Source: CBDCFV01 sp965261795 (GTDB lineage Bacteria; Chloroflexota; Dehalococcoidia; Lucifugimonadales; UBA3495). From it: a stretch of 64,000 nt of DNA. The stretch covers positions 2,480,001 through 2,544,000 of the forward strand of contig OZ253476.1 of NCBI GenBank assembly GCA_965261795.1, written 5' to 3'. Shown in pieces: positions 53,582 to 63,932 of the stretch. How positions within the stretch are numbered: the first letter of the stretch is position 1; each line of letters starts with the position of its first letter. The notes below the pieces were generated by a model. That model did not search any database, had not been told where the DNA came from, and saw only the letters and a list, made by a program, of their open reading frames with translations. Made by a program: the position numbers and the translations under genes.

Positions 53582-54883
53582 TCAGATGATCCTGGAACCG
53601 GTGGGCTTGACGCCGATAACTCCTTCTTCTTCCAGCGCCGCGATACTCTCCGGCCCCATCCCCAACAACTCACGGTATATCAAGTGGTTGTGCTGCCCCA
53701 GGGTCGGCGACGGCCACCGGACCCTTCCAGGAGTTGCCGACATCTTCCAAGCGGCCCCCGGGTACATCTTGGGTCCAACCTGTGGGTGGTCTACTTCGAC
53801 AAAAGTGCCCCTGGCGGCGTAGTGGTCATCAGCCAGGAGGTCCGGGCCGCCCATCACTTGGCTGGACGGTATGCCAGCGGCCTGCAATTGCCGGGAGATT
53901 TCCAGTGCGTCCTTGTCCGCTGTCCAAACTCCTATCAAGGCGTCCAGCGCATCCTGATGTTCCATGCGGCCCGACACCGCGGTGTAGCGGGCGTCGGCGG
54001 CTAACTCGGCGTCACCCAGAATCCCGGCCAACCGCAGCCACTGGTCGTCGGAGGTGACGGCGATAGTAACCCAGCGGTCTTCTCCGGCGCACTGATACGA
54101 GTTGTGGGGTGCAAACCAGGGAGACCTGTTGCCCCGACGCTCCGGCTCCGCGCCGGTCATCTGGTAGGCCAGCATCTCCCCGCCGATGAGGGCAACCGCG
54201 GATTCCTGCTGGGATACGTCGATAAACATGCCCTCGCCGGTGCGCCTACGATGACGAAGAGCCGCCAGCAAAACGCCCGCTGCGTGGGAACCGGTAATAG
54301 GGTCTCCGTGGTTGATGCCGGACTTCATCGGACCTTCTCCGCGGTACCCGGTCATGTGGGCCATGCCCGATAGTTGCTCCTGTCCTATGCCGTAAGCAAC
54401 GTACTTCTGCCAAGGACCTCCGTTGCCGAAGGCAGGCATGGAGACATAAATCAGGTCCGGCCGAAGGCGGCGCAACTCCTCATAGCTATAGCCCAAGCGT
54501 TCCAGGCTGCCCTGCCGGAAATTCTCAACCAGGACGTCGCTTATCGACACCAGTTCGTTGAACACCTGACGCCCCGACTCTCCAGTCAACTCCAGGGTGA
54601 TGCCGTACTTGCTCATGTGGAGGCAATTGAACCACCCGTTGCGGTTCCAAGGCTGTTCTCCAGGATCGGCATCCGGATATGACACAATGCCGGGAGCGGG
54701 GCTGACCGGTCCGCGGTGGGAGTCGTAGACGCTGAGGGATTCCATCTTGATAACCTCCGCGCCCATGTCGGCCAGCAGCTTCGTGCAGTAGGGACCGGCC
54801 CAAATGCGGGAAAGGTCAAGGATGCGAAAGTTGCGCAACGGCTGTCCGGCGTTGCCGGAATGCGAAGAGGGGATGGTGGGCAA
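53582..54883 (-). CDS. Family III CoA-transferase (CaiB/BaiF)
   Basis: 433 residues. It begins with RNFRILDLSRIWAGPYCTKL and continues MGAEVIKMESLSVYDSHRGP, the CaiB core, with VSISDVLVENFRQGSLERLG. It transfers CoA between carboxylates. The start is TTG at 54883, one base after the preceding gene's TAA, with AAGGAG upstream, so translation is coupled. It forms a pair with the next gene, and the two may be a heterodimer. Confidence 0.87.
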   Translation of the reverse strand: MPTIPSSHSGNAGQPLRNFRILDLSRIWAGPYCTKLLADMGAEVIKMESLSVYDSHRGPVSPAPGIVSYPDADPGEQPWNRNGWFNCLHMSKYGITLELTGESGRQVFNELVSISDVLVENFRQGSLERLGYSYEELRRLRPDLIYVSMPAFGNGGPWQKYVAYGIGQEQLSGMAHMTGYRGEGPMKSGINHGDPITGSHAAGVLLAALRHRRRTGEGMFIDVSQQESAVALIGGEMLAYQMTGAEPERRGNRSPWFAPHNSYQCAGEDRWVTIAVTSDDQWLRLAGILGDAELAADARYTAVSGRMEHQDALDALIGVWTADKDALEISRQLQAAGIPSSQVMGGPDLLADDHYAARGTFVEVDHPQVGPKMYPGAAWKMSATPGRVRWPSPTLGQHNHLIYRELLGMGPESIAALEEEGVIGVKPTGSRII

Positions 54884-56161
54884 TTAAATAACTCCTTGGT
54901 CCCGAAGGCGGATGATTTGATCGGTGGAGTAACCCAACCGATATTCCAGGATCTCGTTGGTATGCTCACCCAGCAAAGGCGCCCTCCGGTAGACCCAAGC
55001 GTCGCTGCGTGTGGCGGGGCTGATGGGACTGCCGGGGTACTGTAACGGGCCAGTGACCGGATGGTCCAACTCAACGAAGTAGTCCCTTGCGGTCAGTTGC
55101 TCCATCTCAAGCAGGTCTTCCATGGTGGCAACAAAGGTGAAGGCCAAGCCATGTTCCTGGCCGGCTTTGAAAACATCCACTTTGTCGTGGTCCAGCAGCC
55201 AAGGAAGCATCAAGGCATCCACTTCGTCGGCGTGAACCAAGCGTCCGTACCTGCTGGCGAAACGAGGATCGGCCAGTTCCGCCCGCTCCATAATCTCCGC
55301 CACTTCCGGCCATCTCTGGTCCGGCCCGGCGATGATGCCAACGTAGCCGTCTTGACAGGGGTAGATACCCCAAGCGGCCCGGCCATAGCCGCGGTTGCCG
55401 ACCCTGGTGTACTCCTGCCCAGAGTAGCTGTACTGCATCATGGCATTTTCGAGGATGTTGGTGGCGTATTCAGCGATGGAGATGTCGATATGCTGACCCT
55501 CGCCCGAATCTTCGGCGTGAATCAACCCAACCATTGAGGCCACGAAGGCGTTCTGTCCGGCCCCCAATTGGGACAAGGGGGCGCCCTCCTTAAGCGGCTC
55601 GTACTCGGGCTCGCCGGTGATGTTCATCAAGCCACCCGCGGCGTACAGGTTAATCTCGGCTGCCTTCCAGTCGCGGCGCGGCCCAGTCTGCCCATAGTTG
55701 CTTATGGAGGTCATCACCAACTCCGGGTTGACGGAGCGCAGTTCATCGTACCCCAAGGACAGCCTGTCCAGGACGCCCGGCGCGAAGTTCTCCACCAATA
55801 TCTGAGATGACGCCACAAGGTCGCGGAGGACTCGCTTACCGTCATCGGACTTGAGGTCCAAGGTCAAGCTCTTCTTTGATGTGTTCAGATACAGGAACCA
55901 AGCCCCATTTTCCTCTCGCTCGTCATGCGTTGACCGTTGTCCTTGGCCAGCAGTAGCGTTAGGCATAAGGGCGGATGCGAATGGCCCAAGACTCCGCATG
56001 GGATCGCCGCTGCCGGGGCGTTCAATCTTGATAACGTCAGCCCCCAAGGTTGCCAGCAATTTGGTGCAGTATGGACCTGAAAAGTAATGGGTGAGGTCAA
56101 CAACGCGTACCCCGTCCAACAGTCCCTTTGGCGCAGCTTCATTTGACCCTGAGTTTGTCAC
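54884..56161 (-). CDS. Family III CoA-transferase (CaiB/BaiF)
   Basis: 425 residues from the GTG at 56161, which has GGAGG 5 bases upstream. Core segments: LLDGVRVVDLTHYFSGPYCT, ATLGADVIKIERPGSGDPMR, LTLDLKSDDGKRVLRDLV and SSQILVENFAPGVLDRLSLG. CoA-transfer role as for its neighbour. It directly precedes the second transferase gene (stop and next start abut). Confidence 0.87.
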   Translation of the reverse strand: MTNSGSNEAAPKGLLDGVRVVDLTHYFSGPYCTKLLATLGADVIKIERPGSGDPMRSLGPFASALMPNATAGQGQRSTHDEREENGAWFLYLNTSKKSLTLDLKSDDGKRVLRDLVASSQILVENFAPGVLDRLSLGYDELRSVNPELVMTSISNYGQTGPRRDWKAAEINLYAAGGLMNITGEPEYEPLKEGAPLSQLGAGQNAFVASMVGLIHAEDSGEGQHIDISIAEYATNILENAMMQYSYSGQEYTRVGNRGYGRAAWGIYPCQDGYVGIIAGPDQRWPEVAEIMERAELADPRFASRYGRLVHADEVDALMLPWLLDHDKVDVFKAGQEHGLAFTFVATMEDLLEMEQLTARDYFVELDHPVTGPLQYPGSPISPATRSDAWVYRRAPLLGEHTNEILEYRLGYSTDQIIRLRDQGVI

Positions 56162-56277
56162 TTTGGCCTCCTGAAATACCGCAACAACCGCCAGCATCTA
56201 TAGCGGTAGTCATTTTGGCATCCAACCGAGGTAAATGCAATCAGAGTGGGATTGGGCCAGGGCAGCAGACCGCACCG

Positions 56278-57609
56278 TTATCCATCTTCCGCACCGTAAT
56301 CTTCCATAACCATGCGGGCGACCCGTCGGCCCATTCTTACCGAATAGTTGGTGCCGCGGTCTTCCGGATAAATTTGGGTGGTGTTCGCCAAGTAGAGGCG
56401 CTTGAACGGGGTCCGATGGTCGGGAATCCTCTGGCTGTAATTGGGGCCGATTATTGGCTGGGCCCCGTCAACCTTGTGGTGGTGGTACTCCAGTATCCAG
56501 GAACGGTCGAAGTCGGGGTTCAGCTTGCGCAGGTGCGGGACAAAATCTTCCAGCAATTGTTCGGCGCTCTTCTGGTAAAGCTCGCTGTCGCGGCTGGGGT
56601 AGTTGCTGAAGTAGACGATGTGGCGGCCGCCGTAGAGGCTCTTATCGATCATATTGGTGTGTTCGATGATGCCCACGAAGGGCAGTTCCTGGTCGGCGAT
56701 GTTGATCCAGTACCTGTCGGTTAACGGGCGGTCGAGAACCAGTATCATCAGGACTGCTGACAGATACTGGACATTGACAAGCTTGTCCTGATAGTCATCG
56801 GGAAACGGGGGAACAAGGCGGGTGAACACGTAGGATGGAGTGGTGGAAATGACGGCGTCGTAATGCTTGGTCTCAGGTGGAGCGCCGGGCAACTCGACCA
56901 CCATGCCGCGGGCGACGCCCTCCTCTACGACCACTTGATTCACGCCGGCCGAGATATGCACCTGACTGCCCAAGTCCCGGATGCGTTGGGCCAGAACGTC
57001 GAACACTTCGCTGAAGCTGCCCATTGGGTAGCCGAGGCGTTCCTTTTGCAGGCCTTTCCCACGCGACGCCACCCGCAAATATATCTTGCCCCACAGCCAG
57101 GTCATGCTGATTTGGTCGTAGAAATCGCCGAACTTGCCCCTCAGCAGAGGTTCCCAGATGACCTCATAGGCTTGGCGCCCCATGTACTTGACCAGCCAGT
57201 CCCGGGCGGTCACGCCCTCGAACTTGCGCCAGTTGCGGGTCTTCTGCAGGACAAAAGTCCACCAACCAACTCGCAGCCGCTGCATCAACGACAGGGGGGT
57301 AAACCGCAACAGATCAATGGGGGTGCTGAAGTTCCAAATCGTCCCGCCGTGGTACAGGCCTACCTTGGACTCCAGCCACGCCAGCTTATGCCCCAAGCCG
57401 AGTTCATGGACTAACTCGGTCATGTCGGTGTCACTTACGAAGAGGTGGTGATATCCTCTCTCCAGCAGCCCCCCGCCAACCTCAAATGTGGAGGCCTGGC
57501 CGCCCAGGAAGGGGGCACGCTCGAACACTTCCGCATAGTGGCCCTGCGTGCATAACTCGTATGCGGCTGCCAGCCCGGCCGCGCCGCCTCCAATGATGCC
57601 CACTCTCAT
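56278..57609 (-). CDS. FAD-dependent amine-oxidase/protoporphyrinogen-oxidase-like enzyme
   Basis: 443 residues from the ATG at 57609. The FAD-binding motif is MRVGIIGGGAAGLAAAYELC, with EVFERAPFLGGQASTFEVGG following. It ends with LANTTQIYPEDRGTNYSVRM. The fold is shared by PPOX, UDP-galactopyranose mutase-like and phytoene desaturase-like enzymes. The neighbours favour an oxidoreductase on a lipid-linked sugar or isoprenoid. It overlaps the flippase-like gene by ATGA. Confidence 0.8.
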   Translation of the reverse strand: MRVGIIGGGAAGLAAAYELCTQGHYAEVFERAPFLGGQASTFEVGGGLLERGYHHLFVSDTDMTELVHELGLGHKLAWLESKVGLYHGGTIWNFSTPIDLLRFTPLSLMQRLRVGWWTFVLQKTRNWRKFEGVTARDWLVKYMGRQAYEVIWEPLLRGKFGDFYDQISMTWLWGKIYLRVASRGKGLQKERLGYPMGSFSEVFDVLAQRIRDLGSQVHISAGVNQVVVEEGVARGMVVELPGAPPETKHYDAVISTTPSYVFTRLVPPFPDDYQDKLVNVQYLSAVLMILVLDRPLTDRYWINIADQELPFVGIIEHTNMIDKSLYGGRHIVYFSNYPSRDSELYQKSAEQLLEDFVPHLRKLNPDFDRSWILEYHHHKVDGAQPIIGPNYSQRIPDHRTPFKRLYLANTTQIYPEDRGTNYSVRMGRRVARMVMEDYGAEDG

Positions 57610-58700
57610 GGCAGGTCTTCTTTCGCCCGCGGCATGGGACGTAAGGGGTTGGATGCGGCTTCCGGGTCGTGCGCCGAGACAGAGATTTGGGTGAGGGACA
57701 GATTTTGCCTCCAAGCGAGCGCCAGACCCACAAGGGTGACCGGCAGCCACAGGGCCACCAAGTGGACGAACCCGGAGTAAGCCGCGCCTGTGGACGCATC
57801 CACCCCCAGCGCGAGGAGCGTCTGCTGGGCCACCACCTCAAAGGGGCCAATGCCGCCGATGGCGGTTGGCAAAGCGGTCGCTAAATTGGAGGTGGCGGTC
57901 AGTAATGCTATGATAAGTATCAGCACCCAAACCGACCCGAAAAGTTGATCGATGCCAAAGGAATAAGCGATCAAATAGTAGACGGCTCCCTCCATAAACC
58001 ATACGGGCAACGAAAGCAGGAAAAGCGCCAAGTGTTGCTTGGGAGAGCGGAGAATCTGCAACCCGTTTACGAAGGAACCGATCCAGTCCTTGATTTTGTT
58101 CCTCATTTTTTCCGACGGGATGATCTTCGCGCACCACAACACCAAGTCCAACGCACGTGGCCTTGTCACCAGGAGAGTCAAGAACACTAATCCACACACA
58201 AAAAAAGTTACTGCCGCACCGGCCACAATAACCCAGGTTATCCGGGTAGCTTCACTGGCGCCGTCGAATTGGCCCAATACCATCAACACCGGAGCGGCCA
58301 CGGCGGCGAACACCAGCAGGGTCAACCCATCGTACACTCTCTCAACGGCCACCGTGGCCAAGGCCGTGCTGGTGGTGACCCTTTCCCGCCGCGCCAAGTA
58401 GTAGGACCGGACCAACTCGCCCAGCCGGGCGGGCAGCAGGTTATTGGCCATGTAGCCCATCACGACGACCGGATAAAGCCGTGTCACTGAACAGTTGATC
58501 ACGGGAGAGAGCAGGAACTTCCAACGCGCTGAGCGGAAATAAACGGCCACGAAGTAAACAGCTATGGCCGGCGCGACGTAGAGGTAGTTGGCTTCCAGGA
58601 GAGCAGACCGGATATGGCCCAAGTCGACTTGGTAGAGCAGCAAGAGGAGGAACAGGATGCTTACCGCAACCGCGAGCCAGAATTGCCAGTTGTTAAACAT
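57606..58700 (-). CDS. LPG synthase/flippase-like membrane protein (UPF0104 type)
   Basis: 364 residues if the ATG at 58700 is used; an upstream start at 58808 is possible and no strong ribosome site settles it. Six to eight membrane helices (QFWLAVAVSILFLLLLLYQV; LYVAPAIAVYFVAVYFRSAR; VILIIALLTATSNLATALPT) with GYMANNLLPARLGELVRSYY. This matches the lysylphosphatidylglycerol synthase transmembrane family, some members of which flip polyprenyl lipids. It overlaps the FAD enzyme by four bases. Confidence 0.82.
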   Translation of the reverse strand: MFNNWQFWLAVAVSILFLLLLLYQVDLGHIRSALLEANYLYVAPAIAVYFVAVYFRSARWKFLLSPVINCSVTRLYPVVVMGYMANNLLPARLGELVRSYYLARRERVTTSTALATVAVERVYDGLTLLVFAAVAAPVLMVLGQFDGASEATRITWVIVAGAAVTFFVCGLVFLTLLVTRPRALDLVLWCAKIIPSEKMRNKIKDWIGSFVNGLQILRSPKQHLALFLLSLPVWFMEGAVYYLIAYSFGIDQLFGSVWVLILIIALLTATSNLATALPTAIGGIGPFEVVAQQTLLALGVDASTGAAYSGFVHLVALWLPVTLVGLALAWRQNLSLTQISVSAHDPEAASNPLRPMPRAKEDLP

Positions 58701-58867
58701 TGGTGAATCAATTTCCAAGTTGAAAGCGTTGTATCGACTGGTGTGCGCGGGAAGAAAGCCCACGTGCTTCCCCAGCGACGTCCTCAGGTTGCGGAGCAGC
58801 CAAAGCAAAGCGGGGATGCCCAGTATAATCGAGCGGTAGTTGATAGCTCAAGGATGACCTCGTAACC

Positions 58868-61504
58868 TCACGGCAGGAAACTATAGTACTCCGACGTGAA
58901 CCAGTCGGTATCGAGGTCTCGAAAGACCAAGTAATTTATTCCGTCGGCCCAAGACTCGCGGTTGGTGGCGACCTTACCGAAATAATTGAAGTCCGCGCTC
59001 AATTGCCGGGTGCTGGGAAGCCCGCGAATACCCCACTGGGAGCCTTCGTCCTGGCGGTTTTCGTGGGGGCGACGATAGCTCTCGGGAAACCACAGCAGGT
59101 CCCGGAAGGGACCTTCCCTCTCATTTACGACCTTGGACTCGTCGTCGTCGCCGCCATGGTTTGCCTTGAGCAAAAGGGTCCCAGAAGCCTGCTCTTCAGA
59201 CACAGGGTTGCAGCTATCGTTCCACCCGTCCTCTCCTTCGGCCTTGAAGCACCGGAACTGTACAAGACCGTCTTCCTGGTGATGCCGGACGTACCATTGG
59301 AAGGGGTACCACATGTCATAATCGACAAGCACCGGGTTGCCTTCTCCATCACTGCCTTCGAATGCGCGACGGTCCAACTCCTGAAAAGTCCTGGGAAGGT
59401 CTGAGCTGCCTTGGGCGTAGACCAGGACCTCGATGTTTGAATCGTCGTAGGTGTAGGTGGCCCGAAAAGCCGCCACAGTACCGAACGTCAACAGGAGGCC
59501 CGCCAGGCCCATAGCCGCTAACGACAATCCAGTGGACGGCCTCGACATGCGGACGAACCAAGCTGCTGCCAGCGCCGCCGCCGCAACCGTGAACAACAAG
59601 CCCCATTGGACCAAGGACAGGCCATTGCTGCTGTTTACATAACTGTAGAGCAAATACACAGCAGCCACGGCGGTCAATGGCGGCAAGAACAACAACGTCA
59701 CTCTCCCGCGTCTGAACACGAGCCGCCATCTTACACTTTCGAACAATTCGCCCAGGAACATCCCTGTCAGAAGGATGAACGGCAGTGTGATGTTTACCAG
59801 CAGCCAAGGCATCTTTTCCGAAGCGACGGTGTAACCCAGCAGGGTGACACCCGCCCAAAATGACAAGGCGAGACCAGTGACGTCTCCTTTTCTCCAGAAG
59901 TAACCGAAAGCGATCAGGCCAAATATTACCGGCAACAGTTCGTAAACCGAGAGTCCGACGAAGTAGTAATACCAAGGCTGGTTGCCCCGGGCGAATTCCT
60001 GCTGGGCAATCCAATACCCCATCCCCTGCCAAGCGCCGCTGAACAGCCCGGCGAAATTGGAAAACACGGTGGTGTAAAGGGTCGCCCAAATGCCGTAGAA
60101 GATGACGGCGCACACCAGCCAGGCTTTACCCAGCCAGCGCACTCCAACGTAGATGGAAACGGCCAATCCGCCAGCCAGCAGTCCGCCAGCCACCAGCACA
60201 GCGACCGGCAGGATATTGGAGTCCGCATTGACCGGAAGTCCGCTGGGAAGCACAGTTCGCGCCACAGCCTCGGCGTCGACGAACGCGGTAAAACATGACA
60301 GGTAGACAACCGCCGAGACTGCCGGCAGCAGGAGGACCAGCGTGCTTCTCCGCAAGCCACGCCGTGCGGAGACAACTACAACCACTGCCGTTCCCGCCAA
60401 GGCCACCGCTATCAGGATGTCCGCTGCCAAGGTAGCAGCACCAAAGGAGATTGAACTCCAAGGACGGAACAGCAACATGAAAACGGCGGCGGCAGAGGCC
60501 GCAGGAGCTATGACTCCGGAAACCTTTGAGAGGATATTGGACATAGACTTGGACCCGGACCCCTCTGACCCCACACTACCCAAAGGGTTAGCCAACCAAA
60601 GAATTACGGTTAGCAGTGCGCCGACGATGGCGTGGAACAACAAGAGTGCATCATAGATTGGCAAGACTACGTAGGGAGCCGACCATTCCGGCGCCCCGAC
60701 GATTCCCTGTGATACTCCAACCGGGCTGACCAGCGTCAGCCCCAAGACACCCTGGAACAGCCCCGCCAAGGGCACCCACTGGGGCAGGGTCAGCGTCAAG
60801 AGCAGTAGCAGAAAGCCAGCGGGGCCGGCTAGTTCCGAAAACCGGACCCGCCCCAGGGCCCAAGGCACCAAGTCTGGCAACGCAAGCAAGAACAGCAGCG
60901 CACCGAATACCAGCGTCACTATATAGGCGGTCTCCTTGGTAGTGAACATCAAGGCCAGTATCGCCGCAGCGAAGTACAGATAACGGTTTTTGCTTTCGTG
61001 GACGTAACGCCACATGAGGATGAAGAGAAAAGTCACCCAGAAGGCCATGAGGATGTCGTTCCGTCCGAACCGACTGAAATACAGCAGAGTCGGCGACAGG
61101 GCCAGCATGACCGAGGCGATGACCGCGCCCGCTTTGCCGATGTGGTGACGGAGGAAATAAGGCAAGGCCACCAATGCTGTTCCGAACAGCGCGTAGCAGA
61201 GGCGCGCTACGAAATCGGTGTCTCCCAAGAACCGTAGCAACAAGGCAACCAATTCAATCTGGAAGGGGCCGTGCATCCAGGGAGAGTGGATATATTCCAT
61301 ACCTTGGGCGAGCTTCCAGGAGAAATGGAGATGAATGGCCTCGTCGTAGTGCATGGCGCGGTCATCCAGTTCCCAAAGCCGCAACCCCAACGCGGCGGCG
61401 GTCAAAAGCAGGAAGGCCGCTTCCAACCATCCAAACCGGACCGCAAGGCGGAAGCGAGGCATCCGCTTCCTGATCAAGACGTTGCTAATCCTGGTCATTG
61501 CCAT
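58868..61504 (-). CDS. TIGR03663-like (Agl23-type) membrane glycosyltransferase
   Basis: 878 residues with many membrane helices. The GT-C type start is present: ALGLRLWELDDRAMHYDEAI, then HSPWMHGPFQIELVALLLRF and LSPTLLYFSRFGRNDILMAF. The signature Tyr-Asp-Glu near residue 57 corresponds to the catalytic acid pair of PMT-like enzymes. A soluble C-terminal part (about 740-878) follows. Family members pair with the YYY protein in archaea and Chloroflexi. Overlap with the neighbour gene is 20 bases. Confidence 0.78.
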   Translation of the reverse strand: MAMTRISNVLIRKRMPRFRLAVRFGWLEAAFLLLTAAALGLRLWELDDRAMHYDEAIHLHFSWKLAQGMEYIHSPWMHGPFQIELVALLLRFLGDTDFVARLCYALFGTALVALPYFLRHHIGKAGAVIASVMLALSPTLLYFSRFGRNDILMAFWVTFLFILMWRYVHESKNRYLYFAAAILALMFTTKETAYIVTLVFGALLFLLALPDLVPWALGRVRFSELAGPAGFLLLLLTLTLPQWVPLAGLFQGVLGLTLVSPVGVSQGIVGAPEWSAPYVVLPIYDALLLFHAIVGALLTVILWLANPLGSVGSEGSGSKSMSNILSKVSGVIAPAASAAAVFMLLFRPWSSISFGAATLAADILIAVALAGTAVVVVVSARRGLRRSTLVLLLPAVSAVVYLSCFTAFVDAEAVARTVLPSGLPVNADSNILPVAVLVAGGLLAGGLAVSIYVGVRWLGKAWLVCAVIFYGIWATLYTTVFSNFAGLFSGAWQGMGYWIAQQEFARGNQPWYYYFVGLSVYELLPVIFGLIAFGYFWRKGDVTGLALSFWAGVTLLGYTVASEKMPWLLVNITLPFILLTGMFLGELFESVRWRLVFRRGRVTLLFLPPLTAVAAVYLLYSYVNSSNGLSLVQWGLLFTVAAAALAAAWFVRMSRPSTGLSLAAMGLAGLLLTFGTVAAFRATYTYDDSNIEVLVYAQGSSDLPRTFQELDRRAFEGSDGEGNPVLVDYDMWYPFQWYVRHHQEDGLVQFRCFKAEGEDGWNDSCNPVSEEQASGTLLLKANHGGDDDESKVVNEREGPFRDLLWFPESYRRPHENRQDEGSQWGIRGLPSTRQLSADFNYFGKVATNRESWADGINYLVFRDLDTDWFTSEYYSFLP

Positions 61505-63932
61505 CGCCGTGGATGTAGTCCTTCGGGTTTATCGGAGAATACTCGTATATAGTTACGCGGCCCCGCCGGAACACGGTTCTCAAAATTGTGTCCAACTCCT
61601 CCAGATGCTCCTGGCCATAGGTCGCTTTTTCGCGGTCTCCCCAGTATATGTACCGCACTCCGTACCGTTCCAGGACACGCCGGACCTCGCCAACGTCGTT
61701 GCTCTGGTAGATGGCAGCTACGTCCACCCGGCGCCCTTCGATTAGCTCGTAGCTGCCTCGCCACTGCAATTCGTGGCCCTCCCAGCCGAGAATGGTGGGC
61801 AATCCGGTGCTGGCGGAGATTCTACCGTAATCGGAATAATCTTGCCCCACGGCTTCCACGATCCGCCCCAGGGGCGCTTGGTCCCGCAACCATTGGATAG
61901 CGGCGTACTCTCCCGGAATTGACTCCTCGACGAACGCAAGGCCATCCAAGGTGTTGTCGGCGAAACTGTGTCCGTCATGCAGCAAACCCGTGCGGTCCAG
62001 CACCGCTCCCACCGGGTAATACAGAGAAGCCGCCAAGAGAGCTAGAAGCACCCAAGTCCAACAAAGTCCTCCAGACTGTTGCAGGCGACGTTTAATGCGG
62101 AACAATGGTCTTTGCCGTTCCCGACCAGATACCCACGCCTGATTCGTCCTTCTGGACCTCCAAAACCACAGCCCATAGGCGCCAACCACCGCCAGCATGA
62201 GCCATACTTGGTAGTAGACCTTAAAGACGGTGTTCATACGGTTGCCGAACAGGTCAGCCACGTAGAACAGCTCCACGCCCACCAGCAAGTAGACGGACAG
62301 AGTGAACAGCAGCAGAGGAAACGCACTGACGGCGAGGTCACGTTGGCGGACTCGTTGCGCCGCACTGACCGCCGCCACGACGACCAAGGCGATTCCCGGC
62401 AAGACCCAGAGGGCCCGGCCGCCGACAGCACCAAGGTTTGCTCCCACGCCTGCATCGGAGTTTGAGTTCCCGATTACTAAAGCCATCCAAGCCAGCAAAG
62501 GCAGAACCGCTACTACACCTATCGACAGAATAGCGGGTAATTGCCGCCGACCCAGTCGGGGCAACTGGGCCAGTTGCACCAGAACGAAAGTGGCCCCAAG
62601 GATGGAAAACAGCCCCATGACAATGAAGAACAAGAAGGGACGAGAAGCCGGGCCGGTCCAGGGCGACACTCCCGATGCTTGAGTGTCGAGGGTCAAGTAA
62701 TAGGGCAAGAACAGGACCACCGCCAACACCAGAACAGGCAGGAGTATGATAATGGCAGACCCGGCAACTTTCCTCGGGTTGCCCCGTTCCTGGCTGTACG
62801 CTTTGAGCAAGACCACGACAGCCAACACCGCGGCCAATAAGGGAAAGTCCCAAGCGTTGATAAAAGCAAGGGAGCCAAGGAATAGAGCGATAGCAAGGAA
62901 CTCGACCGGGTGATGACGCAGCCATGTAACTCCCAGTCTGTCTCCAGACATGAAAACGTTAAGGCAAAGGGCCAATCCCAGCACCACAAAGGGCAAACTG
63001 AGAACATGGGCGTGCAAGTCCCCCAACACGAAGCTGAACATGGGGAATTCGGTGATGGTATAGTCGAGGCTCTGTCCACCGGACAAAGTGTCGATCACCC
63101 GCGTTGCCCGCCACCACCACAAATGACCGTCGGGGAATAATCCCTGGCCCGTGGTTGCGCCGTCCAAGCCCTTCATGCCTACCCACTGCCAGAATCCTTC
63201 GCCGCCCCAGCCGTGAAGGTGGATGAACTCCAACACCCCCTCCAGGTTTCCAATAACCACCAGCAGAACGGCACCCAACAGTCCGTAGGACATCGCAGCT
63301 TGGCGGCGCGCGCCGGACAGACGCACCAAGTTGTAGACAATGCCGAAGGCTGCGGTTGCAGCCAAGGCGGAGACCAAGGAGATAGACAGGTTGTAGCTGA
63401 TGCTGGAAGCGATGCCGGTGAGCTTGGTCAGCAACGCCATGGTGAAATGACCGAAATAGTAATAGCTGATGGAATGGCCAGCCAGCCAAGGGTCCTCCGG
63501 GGGGAAATGCCGGGCTTGCAGCACAGCGTTCAAAAAGGCGAAGTCCATCGGCTTTTCGGTGTGGTTTATCTCAGGGGCGCTGGATACTACGCTCAGCCAC
63601 AGCAGGAAAAACGCCAGAAAGACAACCTCGGAAACGATGATTGTCCGGTGTTCTGCCATCAGGAAACGCCTTAGCTCACGCCCTTGGGTGCGGAGGATAA
63701 ATCCGCAAGCGACCGCCATGACCAAAAGGATGCCGGCGATGGCAGCTTGGGAGTTTGGGATGAAACCGGTTAACCCAAGCACCCATAGGAGGTAAGAGGC
63801 AAGAATCAACGCCAACGGTTTCGCCAAGGTGTACCCACGATCCGGGAGCCTGCTGAAGAGGGCAAAAGCCAATGGCAGGCCCAAAAGTCCCAAGAGGTGG
63901 ATGGAGAGGAACCAGATTAAGGCGTCAATCAC
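61485..63932 (-). CDS. TIGR03662-like (DUF2298, YYY) membrane protein
   Basis: 815 residues with many membrane helices. The hallmark is GHSISYYYFGHFTMALLTKL (around residue 157), with ARHFPPEDPWLAGHS just before it. It is thought to act in glycan assembly, alongside the Agl23-type enzyme, but the reaction is not established. The GTG start at 63932 lies 68 bp from the window edge; no strong ribosome site is seen. A conserved late segment reads SIPGEYAAIQWLRDQAPLGR. Confidence 0.8.
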   Translation of the reverse strand: MIDALIWFLSIHLLGLLGLPLAFALFSRLPDRGYTLAKPLALILASYLLWVLGLTGFIPNSQAAIAGILLVMAVACGFILRTQGRELRRFLMAEHRTIIVSEVVFLAFFLLWLSVVSSAPEINHTEKPMDFAFLNAVLQARHFPPEDPWLAGHSISYYYFGHFTMALLTKLTGIASSISYNLSISLVSALAATAAFGIVYNLVRLSGARRQAAMSYGLLGAVLLVVIGNLEGVLEFIHLHGWGGEGFWQWVGMKGLDGATTGQGLFPDGHLWWWRATRVIDTLSGGQSLDYTITEFPMFSFVLGDLHAHVLSLPFVVLGLALCLNVFMSGDRLGVTWLRHHPVEFLAIALFLGSLAFINAWDFPLLAAVLAVVVLLKAYSQERGNPRKVAGSAIIILLPVLVLAVVLFLPYYLTLDTQASGVSPWTGPASRPFLFFIVMGLFSILGATFVLVQLAQLPRLGRRQLPAILSIGVVAVLPLLAWMALVIGNSNSDAGVGANLGAVGGRALWVLPGIALVVVAAVSAAQRVRQRDLAVSAFPLLLFTLSVYLLVGVELFYVADLFGNRMNTVFKVYYQVWLMLAVVGAYGLWFWRSRRTNQAWVSGRERQRPLFRIKRRLQQSGGLCWTWVLLALLAASLYYPVGAVLDRTGLLHDGHSFADNTLDGLAFVEESIPGEYAAIQWLRDQAPLGRIVEAVGQDYSDYGRISASTGLPTILGWEGHELQWRGSYELIEGRRVDVAAIYQSNDVGEVRRVLERYGVRYIYWGDREKATYGQEHLEELDTILRTVFRRGRVTIYEYSPINPKDYIHGDGNDQD

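Noticed and set aside
53512..53673. Longer N-terminus for the enoyl-CoA hydratase
   Set aside because: The extra residues have no crotonase similarity; the GTG at 53511 has GGAGG at the right distance.
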